The notes under the pieces are model-generated. The model was not told the origin of the DNA. It worked only from the letters and a program-made list of their open reading frames with translations, and searched no databases. Shown here in pieces: positions 33,743-42,691 of a stretch of 64,000 nucleotides of DNA (position 1 is its first letter; each line of letters begins with the position of its first letter). Made by a program: the position numbers and the translations under genes. Source of the stretch: Proteiniphilum acetatigenes DSM 18083 (GTDB taxonomy: Bacteria; Bacteroidota; Bacteroidia; Bacteroidales; Dysgonomonadaceae); the NCBI RefSeq assembly GCF_000380985.1, contig NZ_KB905693.1, positions 186,001 to 250,000 of the forward strand, written 5' to 3'.

Positions 33743-34078
33743 GCAACGGGTTTTAAATAAAGACACCTCAAAAGGCGTCACTACGTACACGGAGAATGAA
33801 AAAATGTGATAAAGGCACAAATGTGGAATTTTTCCACGAATAGTTCAATCGTTTTGCCAATGTCATCACCCATGGAGAATAATTCCCTACTTTTGTTCCG
33901 GATTCATTGAAAAATAGAATTACGCGCATTGATTTTTTAATCCAACCAAAATCTTAACTATGTTTTTATTTTTTCGTAGTGATTACGGGATCTTAAAAGC
34001 ATAGTTATTTTTTTTGCATTCTCATACACTCAACACTTTCACATTTTCTTTGTTATAACTATCATATATTTAACGCAT
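33743..34078. other. Divergent spacer between the sigma factor and CYTH genes
   Basis: About 335 nt, AT-rich. It holds the predicted sigma-factor promoter with an embedded inverted repeat (33818-33849) and T-rich runs (34009-34016) ahead of the CYTH gene without a clear -33/-7 pair. Nothing coding is supported. Confidence 0.5.
33818..33849 (-). promoter_or_regulatory. Predicted promoter of the sigma/FecR/receptor cassette with inverted repeat
   Basis: On the minus strand ATTG (complement of 33846-33849), 20 nt, CAcaTTTG (complement of 33818-33825). GTGGAA-TTT-TTCCAC (33823-33837) is a perfect inverted repeat in the spacer, next to the -7 box. Confidence 0.5.
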
Positions 34079-34555
34079 ATGGGATACGAAATTGAACGCA
34101 AGTTTCTTGTCAGGGGTGATTATAAATCACAGTCATCCAAAAGTTTTTCTATCAAACAGGGTTATCTTTCCCTTTCCGGAATAAGTGTGATCCGTGTACG
34201 GATCAAGGGTGAAAAAGCATTTATCACTATCAAGAGCGCTTTGGCGGAGGGCAAAATCAAACGCCATGAATGGGAATATGAGATTCCTATGGAGGATGCC
34301 GGAGAAATGCTTGCGTTATGTGAAAATCCGGTAATCGAAAAGACCAGGTACTTAATTGATTACGGTGGACATCTGTTCGAAGTAGATGAATTCTACGGCG
34401 ATAACGATGGGTTGGTTATTGCTGAAATCGAACTGGAAGATGAAGAAGAATCGTTTGATCGCCCCGACTGGCTGGGAGATGAGGTAACCGGAAATGTGCG
34501 GTATTACAACTCGTTCCTGTCCATGCATCCATATAAGGAATGGAGTGGTGAATAA
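34079..34555 (+). CDS. CYTH-domain phosphohydrolase (triphosphate tunnel metalloenzyme)
   Basis: The 158-residue protein is a single CYTH domain. The ExExK motif is present as E4-I-E6-R-K8 at the N-terminus, followed by alternating acidic and basic strands (VIRVRIKGEKAFITIKS, HEWEYEIPMED, EKTRYLIDY, EVDEFYGDNDGLVIAEIELE) that line the tunnel. Bacterial members of this size hydrolyse inorganic triphosphate or thiamine triphosphate in the cytoplasm; a few make cAMP. It converges with ilvE with a single base between the stop codons. Confidence 0.9.
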   Translation: MGYEIERKFLVRGDYKSQSSKSFSIKQGYLSLSGISVIRVRIKGEKAFITIKSALAEGKIKRHEWEYEIPMEDAGEMLALCENPVIEKTRYLIDYGGHLFEVDEFYGDNDGLVIAEIELEDEEESFDRPDWLGDEVTGNVRYYNSFLSMHPYKEWSGE

Positions 34556-34556
34556 A

Positions 34557-35576
34557 TCACTCCACCACTGTTACCCATCCGTACTTATCAGGCTCGTCGC
34601 CATATTGAATGGCACGTAGTTTATGGTATAGTTTTTCACAGATCGGCCCTGCTTTGCCGTCTTTGGAAAAATGGTAACTTCTGTTTTCACTCAAATCGTC
34701 AATCCGTAAAATGGGACTGATCACAGCAGCCGTACCGCAGGCACCCGCTTCCTCGAAGGTAGCAAGTTCCTCTTCCAAAACCGGGCGGCGCTCTACTTCC
34801 ATTCCTATCTCTTCAGCCAGTTGCATCAGGCTCTTATTGGTGATGGAAGGCAGAATGGATTCCGATTTCGGGGTGATATAGGTATTGTCCCTGATCCCAA
34901 AGAAATTGGCCGGGCCACACTCATCGATATATTTCTTTTCCCTTGCATCGAGATAAAGCACGGCGGAATAACCCATTTCGTGTGCTTTCTCACCCGAACG
35001 CAGGCTGGCGGCATAATTTCCACCCACCTTGTAAGTCCCTGTGCCGAGAGGAGCAGCCCGGTCGTATTCACGCATGATTACCATAGGAGTAGGTTTGAAA
35101 CCTTCTTTAAAGTAAGGACCTACCGGTGTGACAAAGATCAGGAAAGTATATTCTTTGGCCGGTTTTACTCCCACCTGGGCACTGGTACCAATCAGCAGCG
35201 GACGGATATACAATGATGCTCCACTCTCGTAAGGCGGTACAAAACGTGCATTTTTCTTCACGGCTAACAGTACCATCTCTTCAAAGCGTTCAACCGGCAG
35301 TTCCGCCATCATGATGCCGCGGCAGGAGGATTGCAAACGCAGTGCATTCTCTCTCATCCGGAAAATGCGGATTTTACCGTCTTTCCCGCGGAAAGCCTTT
35401 AGCCCTTCAAAGGCTTCCTGTCCATAATGCAGACAGGTAGCTGCCATATGAAGGTTGATATATTCCGATGTTTCCAGTTCGGGATCGCTCCATTTGCCGT
35501 CGCGGTAATAACAGCGGACGTTGTAGTCGGTTTTCATGTAGCCGAATGATAAATTCGACCAGTCGATTGCATCCAT
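34557..35576 (-). CDS. ilvE: Branched-chain amino acid aminotransferase
   Basis: It transfers the amino group between glutamate and the 2-oxo acids of Leu, Ile and Val, using PLP. The 339-residue protein belongs to the longer BCAT subgroup. The PLP lysine is Lys183 in GTYKVGGNYAAS; HYGQEAFEGLKAFRG near residue 50 and ECGPANFF are further family motifs. The start at MDAIDWSNL (35576) is chosen over ATG 35651, because a perfect -7 box (complement of 35620-35627) lies between them. It is divergent from dnaG. Confidence 0.94.
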   Translation of the reverse strand: MDAIDWSNLSFGYMKTDYNVRCYYRDGKWSDPELETSEYINLHMAATCLHYGQEAFEGLKAFRGKDGKIRIFRMRENALRLQSSCRGIMMAELPVERFEEMVLLAVKKNARFVPPYESGASLYIRPLLIGTSAQVGVKPAKEYTFLIFVTPVGPYFKEGFKPTPMVIMREYDRAAPLGTGTYKVGGNYAASLRSGEKAHEMGYSAVLYLDAREKKYIDECGPANFFGIRDNTYITPKSESILPSITNKSLMQLAEEIGMEVERRPVLEEELATFEEAGACGTAAVISPILRIDDLSENRSYHFSKDGKAGPICEKLYHKLRAIQYGDEPDKYGWVTVVE

Positions 35577-35688
35577 CTTTGTAATATTTAATAGTATTTG
35601 AGTTAGACTAAATACTCTACAAATATAGGGCTTTATTTTTGTAATTAGCATTCTTTTACAGGAAAAATTAGTATTTTCGTACTGCCAA

Positions 35689-37716
35689 ATGATCGACCAG
35701 ATAACTATAGGACGTATTCAGGATGCGGCACAAATTGTAGATGTCGTATCCGATTTTGTCACGCTCCGCCGCCGGGGAGTGAACTATGTGGGTTTGTGCC
35801 CGTTCCATGACGACCGTACTCCCTCATTCTATGTCTCTCCCACCAAAAATATCTGCAAATGCTTTGCCTGTGGTGAAGGGGGATCGCCTATCCACTTCGT
35901 GATGAAGCATGAGCAGCTTTCCTATTACGAAGCACTGAAGTATCTTGCCCGCAAGTACAATATTGAGGTGGTGGAAAAGGAGTTTACCGATGAGGAGAAA
36001 CAGGCCCAGAGCGATCGGGACAGTATGTTTATCCTCAATGAGTATGCCCGTGATTATTTTGTAAAGATACTGCATACCCATCCCGAAGGGAAGGCCGTCG
36101 GACTTTCCTATTTCCGCGAAAGAGGATTCCGCGACGATATCGTGAAAAAGTTCCAGCTTGGTTACAGCCTGGAGCAACGCGATGCCTTCTCGGTCGAGGC
36201 ACAGAAAGCCGGATACAAACGCGATTACTTGCTGAAAACAGGATTATCTACCGGTAACGACAATCAACCGCTTTTCGACCGTTTCCGTGGAAGGGTGATT
36301 TTTCCTGTCCATACACTTTCGGGGAAGGTAGTCGCTTTTGGTGGTCGTATCCTCAAGAAGGTAGAGAATACGGGGAAGTATGTGAACTCCCCCGAAAGTG
36401 AGATCTATTCCAAAAGCAAGGAACTCTATGGCATTTATTTCGCCAAGAATGCCATAGTAAAACAGGACAAGTGTTTTCTGGTGGAAGGATATACTGATGT
36501 GATCTCTATGCATCAGGCGGGAATTGAAAATGTGGTGGCCTCTTCCGGGACGGCGCTTACTTACGGGCAGATCCGTATGATACACCGTTTCTCCGAGAAC
36601 ATTACTGTCCTCTATGATGGCGATGCGGCGGGGATTAAAGCAGCGCTGAGAGGGATCGACCTGCTGCTGGAAGACGGTATGAATGTGAAAGTAGTACTTC
36701 TTCCCGAAGGAGAGGATCCTGATTCGTTTGCAAGAAAGCGAAATGCGGAAGGTTTTCATCAATATATCACGCAGAATGAGGTCGATTTTATCCGGTTTAA
36801 AACACAACTGCTGCTGAAAGAGGTGGGAGATGATCCTGTCAAGCGATCAGGATTGATATCGAGTGTGGTGGAGAGTATCGCGTTAATACCTAATACCATT
36901 ACCCGTTCTGTTTATATCCAGGAATGCTCCCAACTGTTGAATATGCAGGAGCGGGTACTGATCTCGGAGATCAATAAGATACGTCGTCGCAATTACGAAA
37001 GGAAAAAAGAACAAAAAGAGAAAGAGCCCGTTTTGCTGCCGGAGCGTGAACCGGAAGATATGCCAATACCCGGAGAAGAGACGAAAAGCAAGGTTTCTTT
37101 AAAAAGTCCTTACGAAAAATATGAAAAGGAGATACTACGTTATATAGTCCGCTATGGTAACAGACCTATTTACCGGAAGTTTGAAAAACAGAAACGGAAA
37201 CAGGGCAGAGAGGTCATTGAGGAGGATGTGTTGGTAGAAGAGGGGCCGGGAGTAACGGAATTTGTAAAGTTCGACCTGGAGCGCGATAACATCACATTTA
37301 CTACTGGCTTGTACAAACGGATTTTTGAAGAGGCTGTGGCGTATATGGAGGATACGGATTTCGATTCCGGCCGTCATTTTCTCTCGCATGTCGATCCGGT
37401 TATCAGCAAACTGGCATCGGAGTTGATGAGTGACCGCTATCATCTGAGTAAGATCCATGCGAAGATACTGGGAGAAGAACTCGATGACAAAGATTCCCGA
37501 TTGTTGGAGGAAAACCTGCTGAATTCCTATGTACCCCGCGCGACGACAGAACTGAAAAATGCCTATGTCCTGCAGCAGATCAAGGAGATAAAAGAGGAGA
37601 TGCGAAAAAGTAATACGGATGATTCTCTTTCTCTTATTGTCCGGCTCCAGCAGTTACAGGAGATAAAGAAAATTCTCTCGAAAGAGTTGGGAGAAAGGAT
37701 TATATTGAAATATTAA
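35689..37716 (+). CDS. dnaG: DNA primase
   Basis: It makes RNA primers for replication. The 675-residue protein has the N-terminal CHC2 zinc finger with ligands C37, H40, C58 and C61, then the catalytic core (about 120-370) with a TOPRIM domain (FLVEGYTDVISMHQAG, LYDGDAAGIKAALRG). A helical C-terminal part of about 230 residues is the region that contacts the helicase. A charged linker (about 435-475) is rich in Glu and Lys. The start at 35689 gives the usual MIDQITIGRIQDAAQIVDVV opening. An unusual tandem repeat begins right after the stop codon. Confidence 0.96.
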   Translation: MIDQITIGRIQDAAQIVDVVSDFVTLRRRGVNYVGLCPFHDDRTPSFYVSPTKNICKCFACGEGGSPIHFVMKHEQLSYYEALKYLARKYNIEVVEKEFTDEEKQAQSDRDSMFILNEYARDYFVKILHTHPEGKAVGLSYFRERGFRDDIVKKFQLGYSLEQRDAFSVEAQKAGYKRDYLLKTGLSTGNDNQPLFDRFRGRVIFPVHTLSGKVVAFGGRILKKVENTGKYVNSPESEIYSKSKELYGIYFAKNAIVKQDKCFLVEGYTDVISMHQAGIENVVASSGTALTYGQIRMIHRFSENITVLYDGDAAGIKAALRGIDLLLEDGMNVKVVLLPEGEDPDSFARKRNAEGFHQYITQNEVDFIRFKTQLLLKEVGDDPVKRSGLISSVVESIALIPNTITRSVYIQECSQLLNMQERVLISEINKIRRRNYERKKEQKEKEPVLLPEREPEDMPIPGEETKSKVSLKSPYEKYEKEILRYIVRYGNRPIYRKFEKQKRKQGREVIEEDVLVEEGPGVTEFVKFDLERDNITFTTGLYKRIFEEAVAYMEDTDFDSGRHFLSHVDPVISKLASELMSDRYHLSKIHAKILGEELDDKDSRLLEENLLNSYVPRATTELKNAYVLQQIKEIKEEMRKSNTDDSLSLIVRLQQLQEIKKILSKELGERIILKY

Positions 37717-37857
37717 TGATAGGCTCCGCTGATAGTGGCTTCGTCGATATAGCTTCGCTGATAGTGCACTTCGCTGATAGTGCACTTCGCGCGATAGTAA
37801 CTTTACTGATAGTTGCACTTTGTGCGATAGTTCGTTTCACGCGATAATTGGTAATTA
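37717..37857 (+). repeat. Degenerate tandem repeat array after dnaG
   Basis: About nine head-to-tail units of 13-18 nt follow the dnaG stop directly. The best-conserved unit is TGATAGTGCACTTCGC, with two nearly identical neighbours from 37769 on. The GATA core is constant while the GC-rich half drifts. Unit lengths vary and there are no unique spacers, so it is not a CRISPR. Confidence 0.7.
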
Positions 37858-37874
37858 GTAATTGGTAATTAAAT
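37856..37874 (+). repeat. Short AT repeat before the ABC transporter genes
   Basis: Three units of GGTAATT/AGTAATT type run up to 37870. A similar run lies at 63926-63959, so this is a dispersed low-complexity motif. Confidence 0.5.
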
Positions 37875-37882
37875 TAAAATAG

Positions 37883-38782
37883 ATGTATTTAGAAACCAGT
37901 AATGTCGTAAAACAGTATGCCAATCATCTGGCGTTGGATAAAGTGAGTATTCAGGTACCCCATGGTACTGTCTTTGGGTTGTTAGGGCCAAACGGAGCAG
38001 GAAAGACTACGCTGATCCGCATCATTACCCGTATTACTGCTCCTGACAGTGGTGAAGTGATGATCGACGGCCGTCCCTCAAAAGCCGAAGATGTGTACAG
38101 GATCGGTTATCTGCCCGAAGAACGGGGTTTGTACAAAAAGATGAAGGTAGGGGAGCAGGCGATGTATCTGGCGCAACTGAGGGGATTATCTAAAAAAGAT
38201 GCACATCGTGAATTGATGATATGGTTTAAACGGTTCGACATTATGGATTGGTATAACCGGAAGGTTGAGGAGCTATCGAAGGGGATGCAGCAGAAAGTGC
38301 AGTTTATCTCCACCGTAATCCACAATCCTGATCTGTTGATTTTCGACGAACCTTTCAGTGGTTTCGATCCTGTGAATGCGGATATAGTAAAGAGGGAAAT
38401 GTTGCGACTCAGGGATGAGGGAAAGACCATCATCCTCTCTACGCACAATATGGAATCGGTAGAGGAGTTGTGTGATAATATCGCGCTTATCCACAAGTCG
38501 CAGGTGGTGTTGCAGGGAAAAGTGTTTGGTATCCGCAAGGAACATCGTCCCGATATCTTCCGGTTCCGGCTGATGGGCAATGAATTCGATCTGGAACACC
38601 CTTCTTTTACTCTGTTGTCGAAACAGCCTTACCATGAATTTATCGATCTGCGTATCCAAAAAGAGGGTGATATCAGCAGCAATGAACTGGTGAGATTAAT
38701 TCTCGACAGGTATGAGGTAGTGAGTTACGATGAAGAACTGCCTACCATGAACGATGTATTCATCAGAACCGTCACAAGATAA
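37883..38782 (+). CDS. ABC transporter ATP-binding protein (NatA-like)
   Basis: The 299-residue ATPase has Walker A (GLLGPNGAGKTTLIRI near residue 34), the signature VEELSKGMQQKVQFI near 130, Walker B (LLIFDEPFSGFDP near 150) and the switch His (STHNMESVEEL). The DUF4162-type C-terminal segment (about 215-299) is typical of the NatA/exporter subgroup. It pairs with the permease gene 71 nt downstream to form a two-gene exporter of unknown substrate; NatAB relatives have been linked to sodium or drug export. Confidence 0.93.
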   Translation: MYLETSNVVKQYANHLALDKVSIQVPHGTVFGLLGPNGAGKTTLIRIITRITAPDSGEVMIDGRPSKAEDVYRIGYLPEERGLYKKMKVGEQAMYLAQLRGLSKKDAHRELMIWFKRFDIMDWYNRKVEELSKGMQQKVQFISTVIHNPDLLIFDEPFSGFDPVNADIVKREMLRLRDEGKTIILSTHNMESVEELCDNIALIHKSQVVLQGKVFGIRKEHRPDIFRFRLMGNEFDLEHPSFTLLSKQPYHEFIDLRIQKEGDISSNELVRLILDRYEVVSYDEELPTMNDVFIRTVTR

Positions 38783-38853
38783 AAATACAATTAATCGTTT
38801 TCGATGAGTTAAATCTCCACAGGGAATTAAAATCAATTGAATATCCATTGCAC

Positions 38854-40164
38854 ATGAACAGATTAGGTTTAGTAATCCAAAGAGAATATATTACCAGGGT
38901 AAGAAAAAAATCATTTATTATCCTTACGCTCCTTATGCCGTTATTGATGGTGGCTTTGTCATTAGTCCCCCTATGGCTTTCCACCCTTAATGACGGGAGT
39001 GTGAAGAATGTAGCCGTAATAGACAATACGGGTATCTATGCACCACTATTGAAATCAACTGACGCTTATCAGTTTCAGGTGATAGGTGGATCGGAGCAAC
39101 AGGAGCCGGAATCGAGATTGGGAAAGGAGCTGTTTGCTATTTTACAGATTACCGAAGACCTGAACAAAAATCCACGGGCGGTTTCGCTCACATCCCAGAA
39201 ACAGGCTCCACAGGAGCTCCAGTCGATGATTGTGAGGACGTTGAACGAAAAAGTCACACAACAAAAGTTGGATGATCTTTCATCGTCGGGTAATGTGGAC
39301 AGGGAAGCTATTACACAGGTACGTTCCATTGTGGAAGAAGGATCAAAGGTTTCTTTACGGACATTGCGCCTCGACAGCGGCGGAAGTGTGTCGGAATCGT
39401 CTACCGAACTGGCTACCATCATCGGGATGCTGTTCACCATCCTTATCTATATGTTTATACTGATGTATGGGAACATGGTGATGCAGGCGGTACTGGAAGA
39501 GAAGAAAAGCCGGATTGTAGAGGTGATGGTCTCTTCCGTAAAACCAGTCAACCTGCTGGTAGGTAAAGTGGTAGGAATCGGATTGGTAGGGATTACTCAA
39601 TTGATTATCTGGGGGATATTGATGGGACTCTTCTTCAGCGGACTCTCCTTTTTTATTGCCTCTCCCGGACAGATGGACACTGCTATGCCGGCCGAAATGA
39701 GTAGCTTCGATATGGAAGGAATCATGAATACGGTTATGTCGGTCAACTGGCTGGAGATCGGTTTCTATTTTATCCTGTTTTTCATTGGAGGATATATTCT
39801 GTACGCTTCTATCTTTGCCATGTTCGCATCAGCTGTCGATAGTGAAGAGGACACAAGCCAGTTTATGACTCCTGTAACGCTTATTATCGTGTTTGCCTTC
39901 CTTGCCGGATTCTATAGTGTGAATAATCCCGACGGGCCCCTGGCTTTCTGGGCATCACTGATTCCATTCAGTTCACCCATTGTGATGATGGTGCGTATTC
40001 CGTTCGGAATTCCGTTGTGGGAAAAGTTGTTATCGATCGTGCTGCTCTATGGGACATTTATCCTTATCTCTATCCTCGCCGCCAAAATTTACCGGGTAGG
40101 TATTTTGATGTACGGTAAGAAGCCATCTATCAAAGAGATGGTGAAATGGGTGAAATATAAATAA
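38854..40164 (+). CDS. ABC transporter permease (NatB/ABC-2 type)
   Basis: The 436-residue protein begins MNRLGLVIQREYITRVRKKS, a conserved cytoplasmic opening, then a membrane helix at about 20-45 and a large external domain (about 46-180). Five or six further helices follow from about 185, including the conserved LEEKKSRIVEVMVSSVKP loop and LLVGKVVGIGLVGITQL. This is the architecture of Na+ export permease NatB. The start is the ATG at 38854; a TTG just upstream is less likely. Confidence 0.92.
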   Translation: MNRLGLVIQREYITRVRKKSFIILTLLMPLLMVALSLVPLWLSTLNDGSVKNVAVIDNTGIYAPLLKSTDAYQFQVIGGSEQQEPESRLGKELFAILQITEDLNKNPRAVSLTSQKQAPQELQSMIVRTLNEKVTQQKLDDLSSSGNVDREAITQVRSIVEEGSKVSLRTLRLDSGGSVSESSTELATIIGMLFTILIYMFILMYGNMVMQAVLEEKKSRIVEVMVSSVKPVNLLVGKVVGIGLVGITQLIIWGILMGLFFSGLSFFIASPGQMDTAMPAEMSSFDMEGIMNTVMSVNWLEIGFYFILFFIGGYILYASIFAMFASAVDSEEDTSQFMTPVTLIIVFAFLAGFYSVNNPDGPLAFWASLIPFSSPIVMMVRIPFGIPLWEKLLSIVLLYGTFILISILAAKIYRVGILMYGKKPSIKEMVKWVKYK

Positions 40165-40479
40165 AACTTTTGATTGTTTTTTACATGAAAATAAAACAAA
40201 AAGTTGTATTTTTGTCAAATAATTAGCAATTTTCTATTTGAATGGGTTGTTTTATACGAAATCGTTTAAATATTTATTGAGGAGGATATAGTATTTTGTT
40301 TCAGTCGCGATAATGTAGTCCAGATGATAAAGCAGATCACATTTATTGCATATAATCTTAAAACACTTGCCTGATTCTATGGAATCACGCAGGTGTTTTT
40401 TGGGATAATAGGGCATCATTATTTCGGGATCCGGTGCCAAACCCTATTTTGATAGAGAATGCAACAAAGTTTCAATCGT
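40165..40479. other. Spacer and possible leader before dapF
   Basis: About 315 nt, AT-rich. It contains a perfect -7 box (TAttTTTG, 40207-40214) without a good -33 box, and a strong hairpin with a T-run at 40361-40401. A short minus-strand frame (40252-40440) is not supported as a gene. Confidence 0.5.
40361..40401 (+). terminator. Strong hairpin with T-run upstream of dapF
   Basis: Arms AAACACTTGCCTGATTC (40361-40377) and 40382-40398 pair at 16 of 17 positions (one G-T) around TATG, followed by TTT. It lies 200 nt past the ABC permease and 80 nt before dapF, so it may end the former or attenuate the latter. Confidence 0.6.
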
Positions 40480-41304
40480 ATGAAGTTTGAAAAAATGCAA
40501 GCCGCAGGTAATGACTACATTTATGTCAACCTGTTCGAAGAACAAGTGGATGATCCTGAAGTATTATCCCGCCGGATAAGTGATCGTCATTTTGGTGTCG
40601 GGAGTGATGGGCTTGTCCTTATCGGACCTGATGAAGAGGGTGATTTTTCGATGAAGATGTATAATGCCGACGGTAGTGAAGGTGCGATGTGCGGCAACGC
40701 GGCACGCTGCGTGGGCAAATATCTTTATGAAAGAGGACTGACTACAAAAAAGGAGATTGCATTGAACACCAAATCGGGGATAAAATATCTTTTGTTGACG
40801 GTGAATCCACAGAACAATAAGGTAGAAAGTGTCCGGGTAAATATGGGAAAAGCGATTTTCTCCGATTCGAATTTGGTTACAATTCCTGAGATGGTGAATT
40901 ATCCCCTGTCGGTGAATGGTAAAGAGTGTCCCATCACCTTTGTCTCAATGGGCAATCCGCATGTAGTCATCTTTATGGACGGTATTGATAAGCTGGATAT
41001 TGAGAAAATTGGATCACTGATCGAACATCAACCTTTGTTCCCGCAACGGACCAATGTGGAATTTATTGAAGTGATTGACCGAAGCCATTTGAAGATGCGG
41101 GTATGGGAGAGAGGAAGCGGCGAGACGCTTGCCTGTGGAACCGGAGCATGTGCTTCGTTGGTCGCCGGGGTGATCACAGGCCGGTGCGATACCAAAGCCT
41201 CTGTTCAACTCAAAGGAGGACTACTTGAAATTGAATGGGATAGGGATGACAATCAGGTCTATCTTACCGGTGATGCCCATTTTGTATTCAAAGGCGAAAT
41301 TTAA
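40480..41304 (+). CDS. dapF: Diaminopimelate epimerase
   Basis: It converts LL- to meso-diaminopimelate for lysine and peptidoglycan synthesis. The 274-residue enzyme uses two Cys as acid and base: Cys71 in GAMCGNAARCVG and Cys219 in TLACGTGACAS. The start MKFEKMQAAGNDYIYVN (40480) matches the family better than the ATG 21 nt upstream. It is followed after 143 nt by the LL-DAP aminotransferase gene, so both enzymes of the aminotransferase variant of DAP synthesis are side by side. Confidence 0.96.
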   Translation: MKFEKMQAAGNDYIYVNLFEEQVDDPEVLSRRISDRHFGVGSDGLVLIGPDEEGDFSMKMYNADGSEGAMCGNAARCVGKYLYERGLTTKKEIALNTKSGIKYLLLTVNPQNNKVESVRVNMGKAIFSDSNLVTIPEMVNYPLSVNGKECPITFVSMGNPHVVIFMDGIDKLDIEKIGSLIEHQPLFPQRTNVEFIEVIDRSHLKMRVWERGSGETLACGTGACASLVAGVITGRCDTKASVQLKGGLLEIEWDRDDNQVYLTGDAHFVFKGEI

Positions 41305-41350
41305 TGTGCCAATCCCGATAAATCGGGACAAGTAGTGAATAATGTGCCAA
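41303..41350 (+). repeat. Direct repeat with internal hairpin between dapF and dapL
   Basis: AATGTGCCAAT occurs near 41303 and again near 41340, flanking TCCCGAT-AA-ATCGGGA (41313-41328), a perfect 7-bp hairpin. Confidence 0.5.
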
Positions 41351-41447
41351 TTATAAGTGAAAAAAAAGTGGAAAGATGTCTAGGTGGTTAGGTTTAACCA
41401 ATCTTTTTCAATCTTCTTCAATCTCACTCAATCAACAAATCGAATAT

Positions 41448-42656
41448 ATGTTTGAAATCAACGAGAACTATCTGCAACTAAATGAAAGTTACCTGTTCAG
41501 CACCATAGCTAAAAGAATAGAGAAATTCAGTGCTTCACATCCCGAAGCCGATATTATCCGGTTGGGGATCGGAGACGTGACACTGCCTCTGCCTCCATCT
41601 GTTCTCCAAGCCATGCATAATGCAGTGGATGAAATGGGTGTAAAGGAGACTTTTCGCGGCTATGGACCGGAACAGGGATATGCTTTTTTGCGGGAGAAGA
41701 TCTCGGAGGTCGATTTCAGGCAGAGAGGGATTGATATCTCACCCGGTGAAATTTTTGTGGGTGACGGCTCTAAAAGCGATACGGGTAACATTGGTGATAT
41801 CCTGGGAGAGGGTAATGTTGTGGCTATCACCAATCCTGTCTATCCTGTCTATCTTGACACCAATATCATGCGCTTGGGTAAGTCCTCAAAGATTGTGTTG
41901 CTACCTTGTGGAGAGGAGAATGGTTTTCTGCCCGAAATGCCTTCGCAGCACCCGGATGTGATCTATCTCTGTTATCCCAACAATCCTACGGGTACGGTGA
42001 TGACCAGGGAACAACTCAAACAATGGGTGGATTATGCGTTGGAAAACAGGAGTCTTATTCTGTTTGATGCGGCCTATGAGGCTTTTATCCGGGACAGGGA
42101 AATACCTCGTAGCATCTATGAAATTGAGGGAGCAAAGGAATGTGCCATCGAATTCCGTTCTTTCTCCAAAAATGCCGGATTCACCGGTTTGCGATGCAGT
42201 TATACCGTAGTCCCGAAAGTGCTGACGGCAAAAACCTCCGAAGGGAATGATGTCTCGGTGCACGGATTGTGGAATCGCCGCCAATCTACTAAATTCAACG
42301 GTACGCCATATGTTGTCCAAAAGGCAGCCGAAGCCGTTTATTCACCGGAGGGTCAACAAGAAGTACGCGAAATGGTCTCTTACTATATGCGTAATGCGGA
42401 GATGATCAGGGAGGGACTGACAGAAAAGGAATGGACTTTCTTTGGCGGTGAAAATTCCCCCTATATCTGGCTGAAATGCCCCGGCGGCATGGATTCATGG
42501 ACATTTTTCGACCGCCTGCTCCAGGAGTGCCATATTGTAGGCACACCCGGCGTAGGATTCGGCCCCGAAGGCGAAGGCTATTTCCGGTTGACCGCCTTCA
42601 ACAGCCATGAGAGGACTGCCGAGGCGGTACGAAGGATCAAACAATGGGAATATTGA
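41448..42656 (+). CDS. dapL: LL-diaminopimelate aminotransferase
   Basis: It makes LL-diaminopimelate directly from tetrahydrodipicolinate and glutamate, bypassing the succinylase route. The 402-residue PLP enzyme has the class I aminotransferase fold with Lys241 in [15 protein letters not shown], the [11 protein letters not shown] loop near 174, and the opening [20 protein letters not shown] typical of DapL. I start at ATG 41448; residues from the ATG at 41376 come from a low-complexity TCAATC tract. It sits next to dapF. Confidence 0.95.
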   Translation: MFEINENYLQLNESYLFSTIAKRIEKFSASHPEADIIRLGIGDVTLPLPPSVLQAMHNAVDEMGVKETFRGYGPEQGYAFLREKISEVDFRQRGIDISPGEIFVGDGSKSDTGNIGDILGEGNVVAITNPVYPVYLDTNIMRLGKSSKIVLLPCGEENGFLPEMPSQHPDVIYLCYPNNPTGTVMTREQLKQWVDYALENRSLILFDAAYEAFIRDREIPRSIYEIEGAKECAIEFRSFSKNAGFTGLRCSYTVVPKVLTAKTSEGNDVSVHGLWNRRQSTKFNGTPYVVQKAAEAVYSPEGQQEVREMVSYYMRNAEMIREGLTEKEWTFFGGENSPYIWLKCPGGMDSWTFFDRLLQECHIVGTPGVGFGPEGEGYFRLTAFNSHERTAEAVRRIKQWEY

Positions 42657-42673
42657 AAATCTTTCCAAACTTA

Positions 42674-42691
42674 AAGTATTAAACAATACTT
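42674..42691. terminator. Small hairpin between convergent genes
   Basis: AAGTATT-AAAC-AATACTT is a perfect 7-bp inverted repeat that reaches into the stop codon of the minus-strand gene. It may serve both genes, though the T-tracts are short. Confidence 0.4.

Noticed and set aside
37717-37857. CRISPR array
   Set aside because: Units vary from 13 to 18 nt, run head to tail, and have no unique spacers; no cas gene is near.
40252-40440. Minus-strand 62-aa frame before dapF
   Set aside because: It runs through the strong hairpin at 40361-40401, has no promoter or family match, and its composition looks random.
40165-40479. Lysine riboswitch before dapF
   Set aside because: No five-way junction or conserved core is visible, only a single long hairpin.
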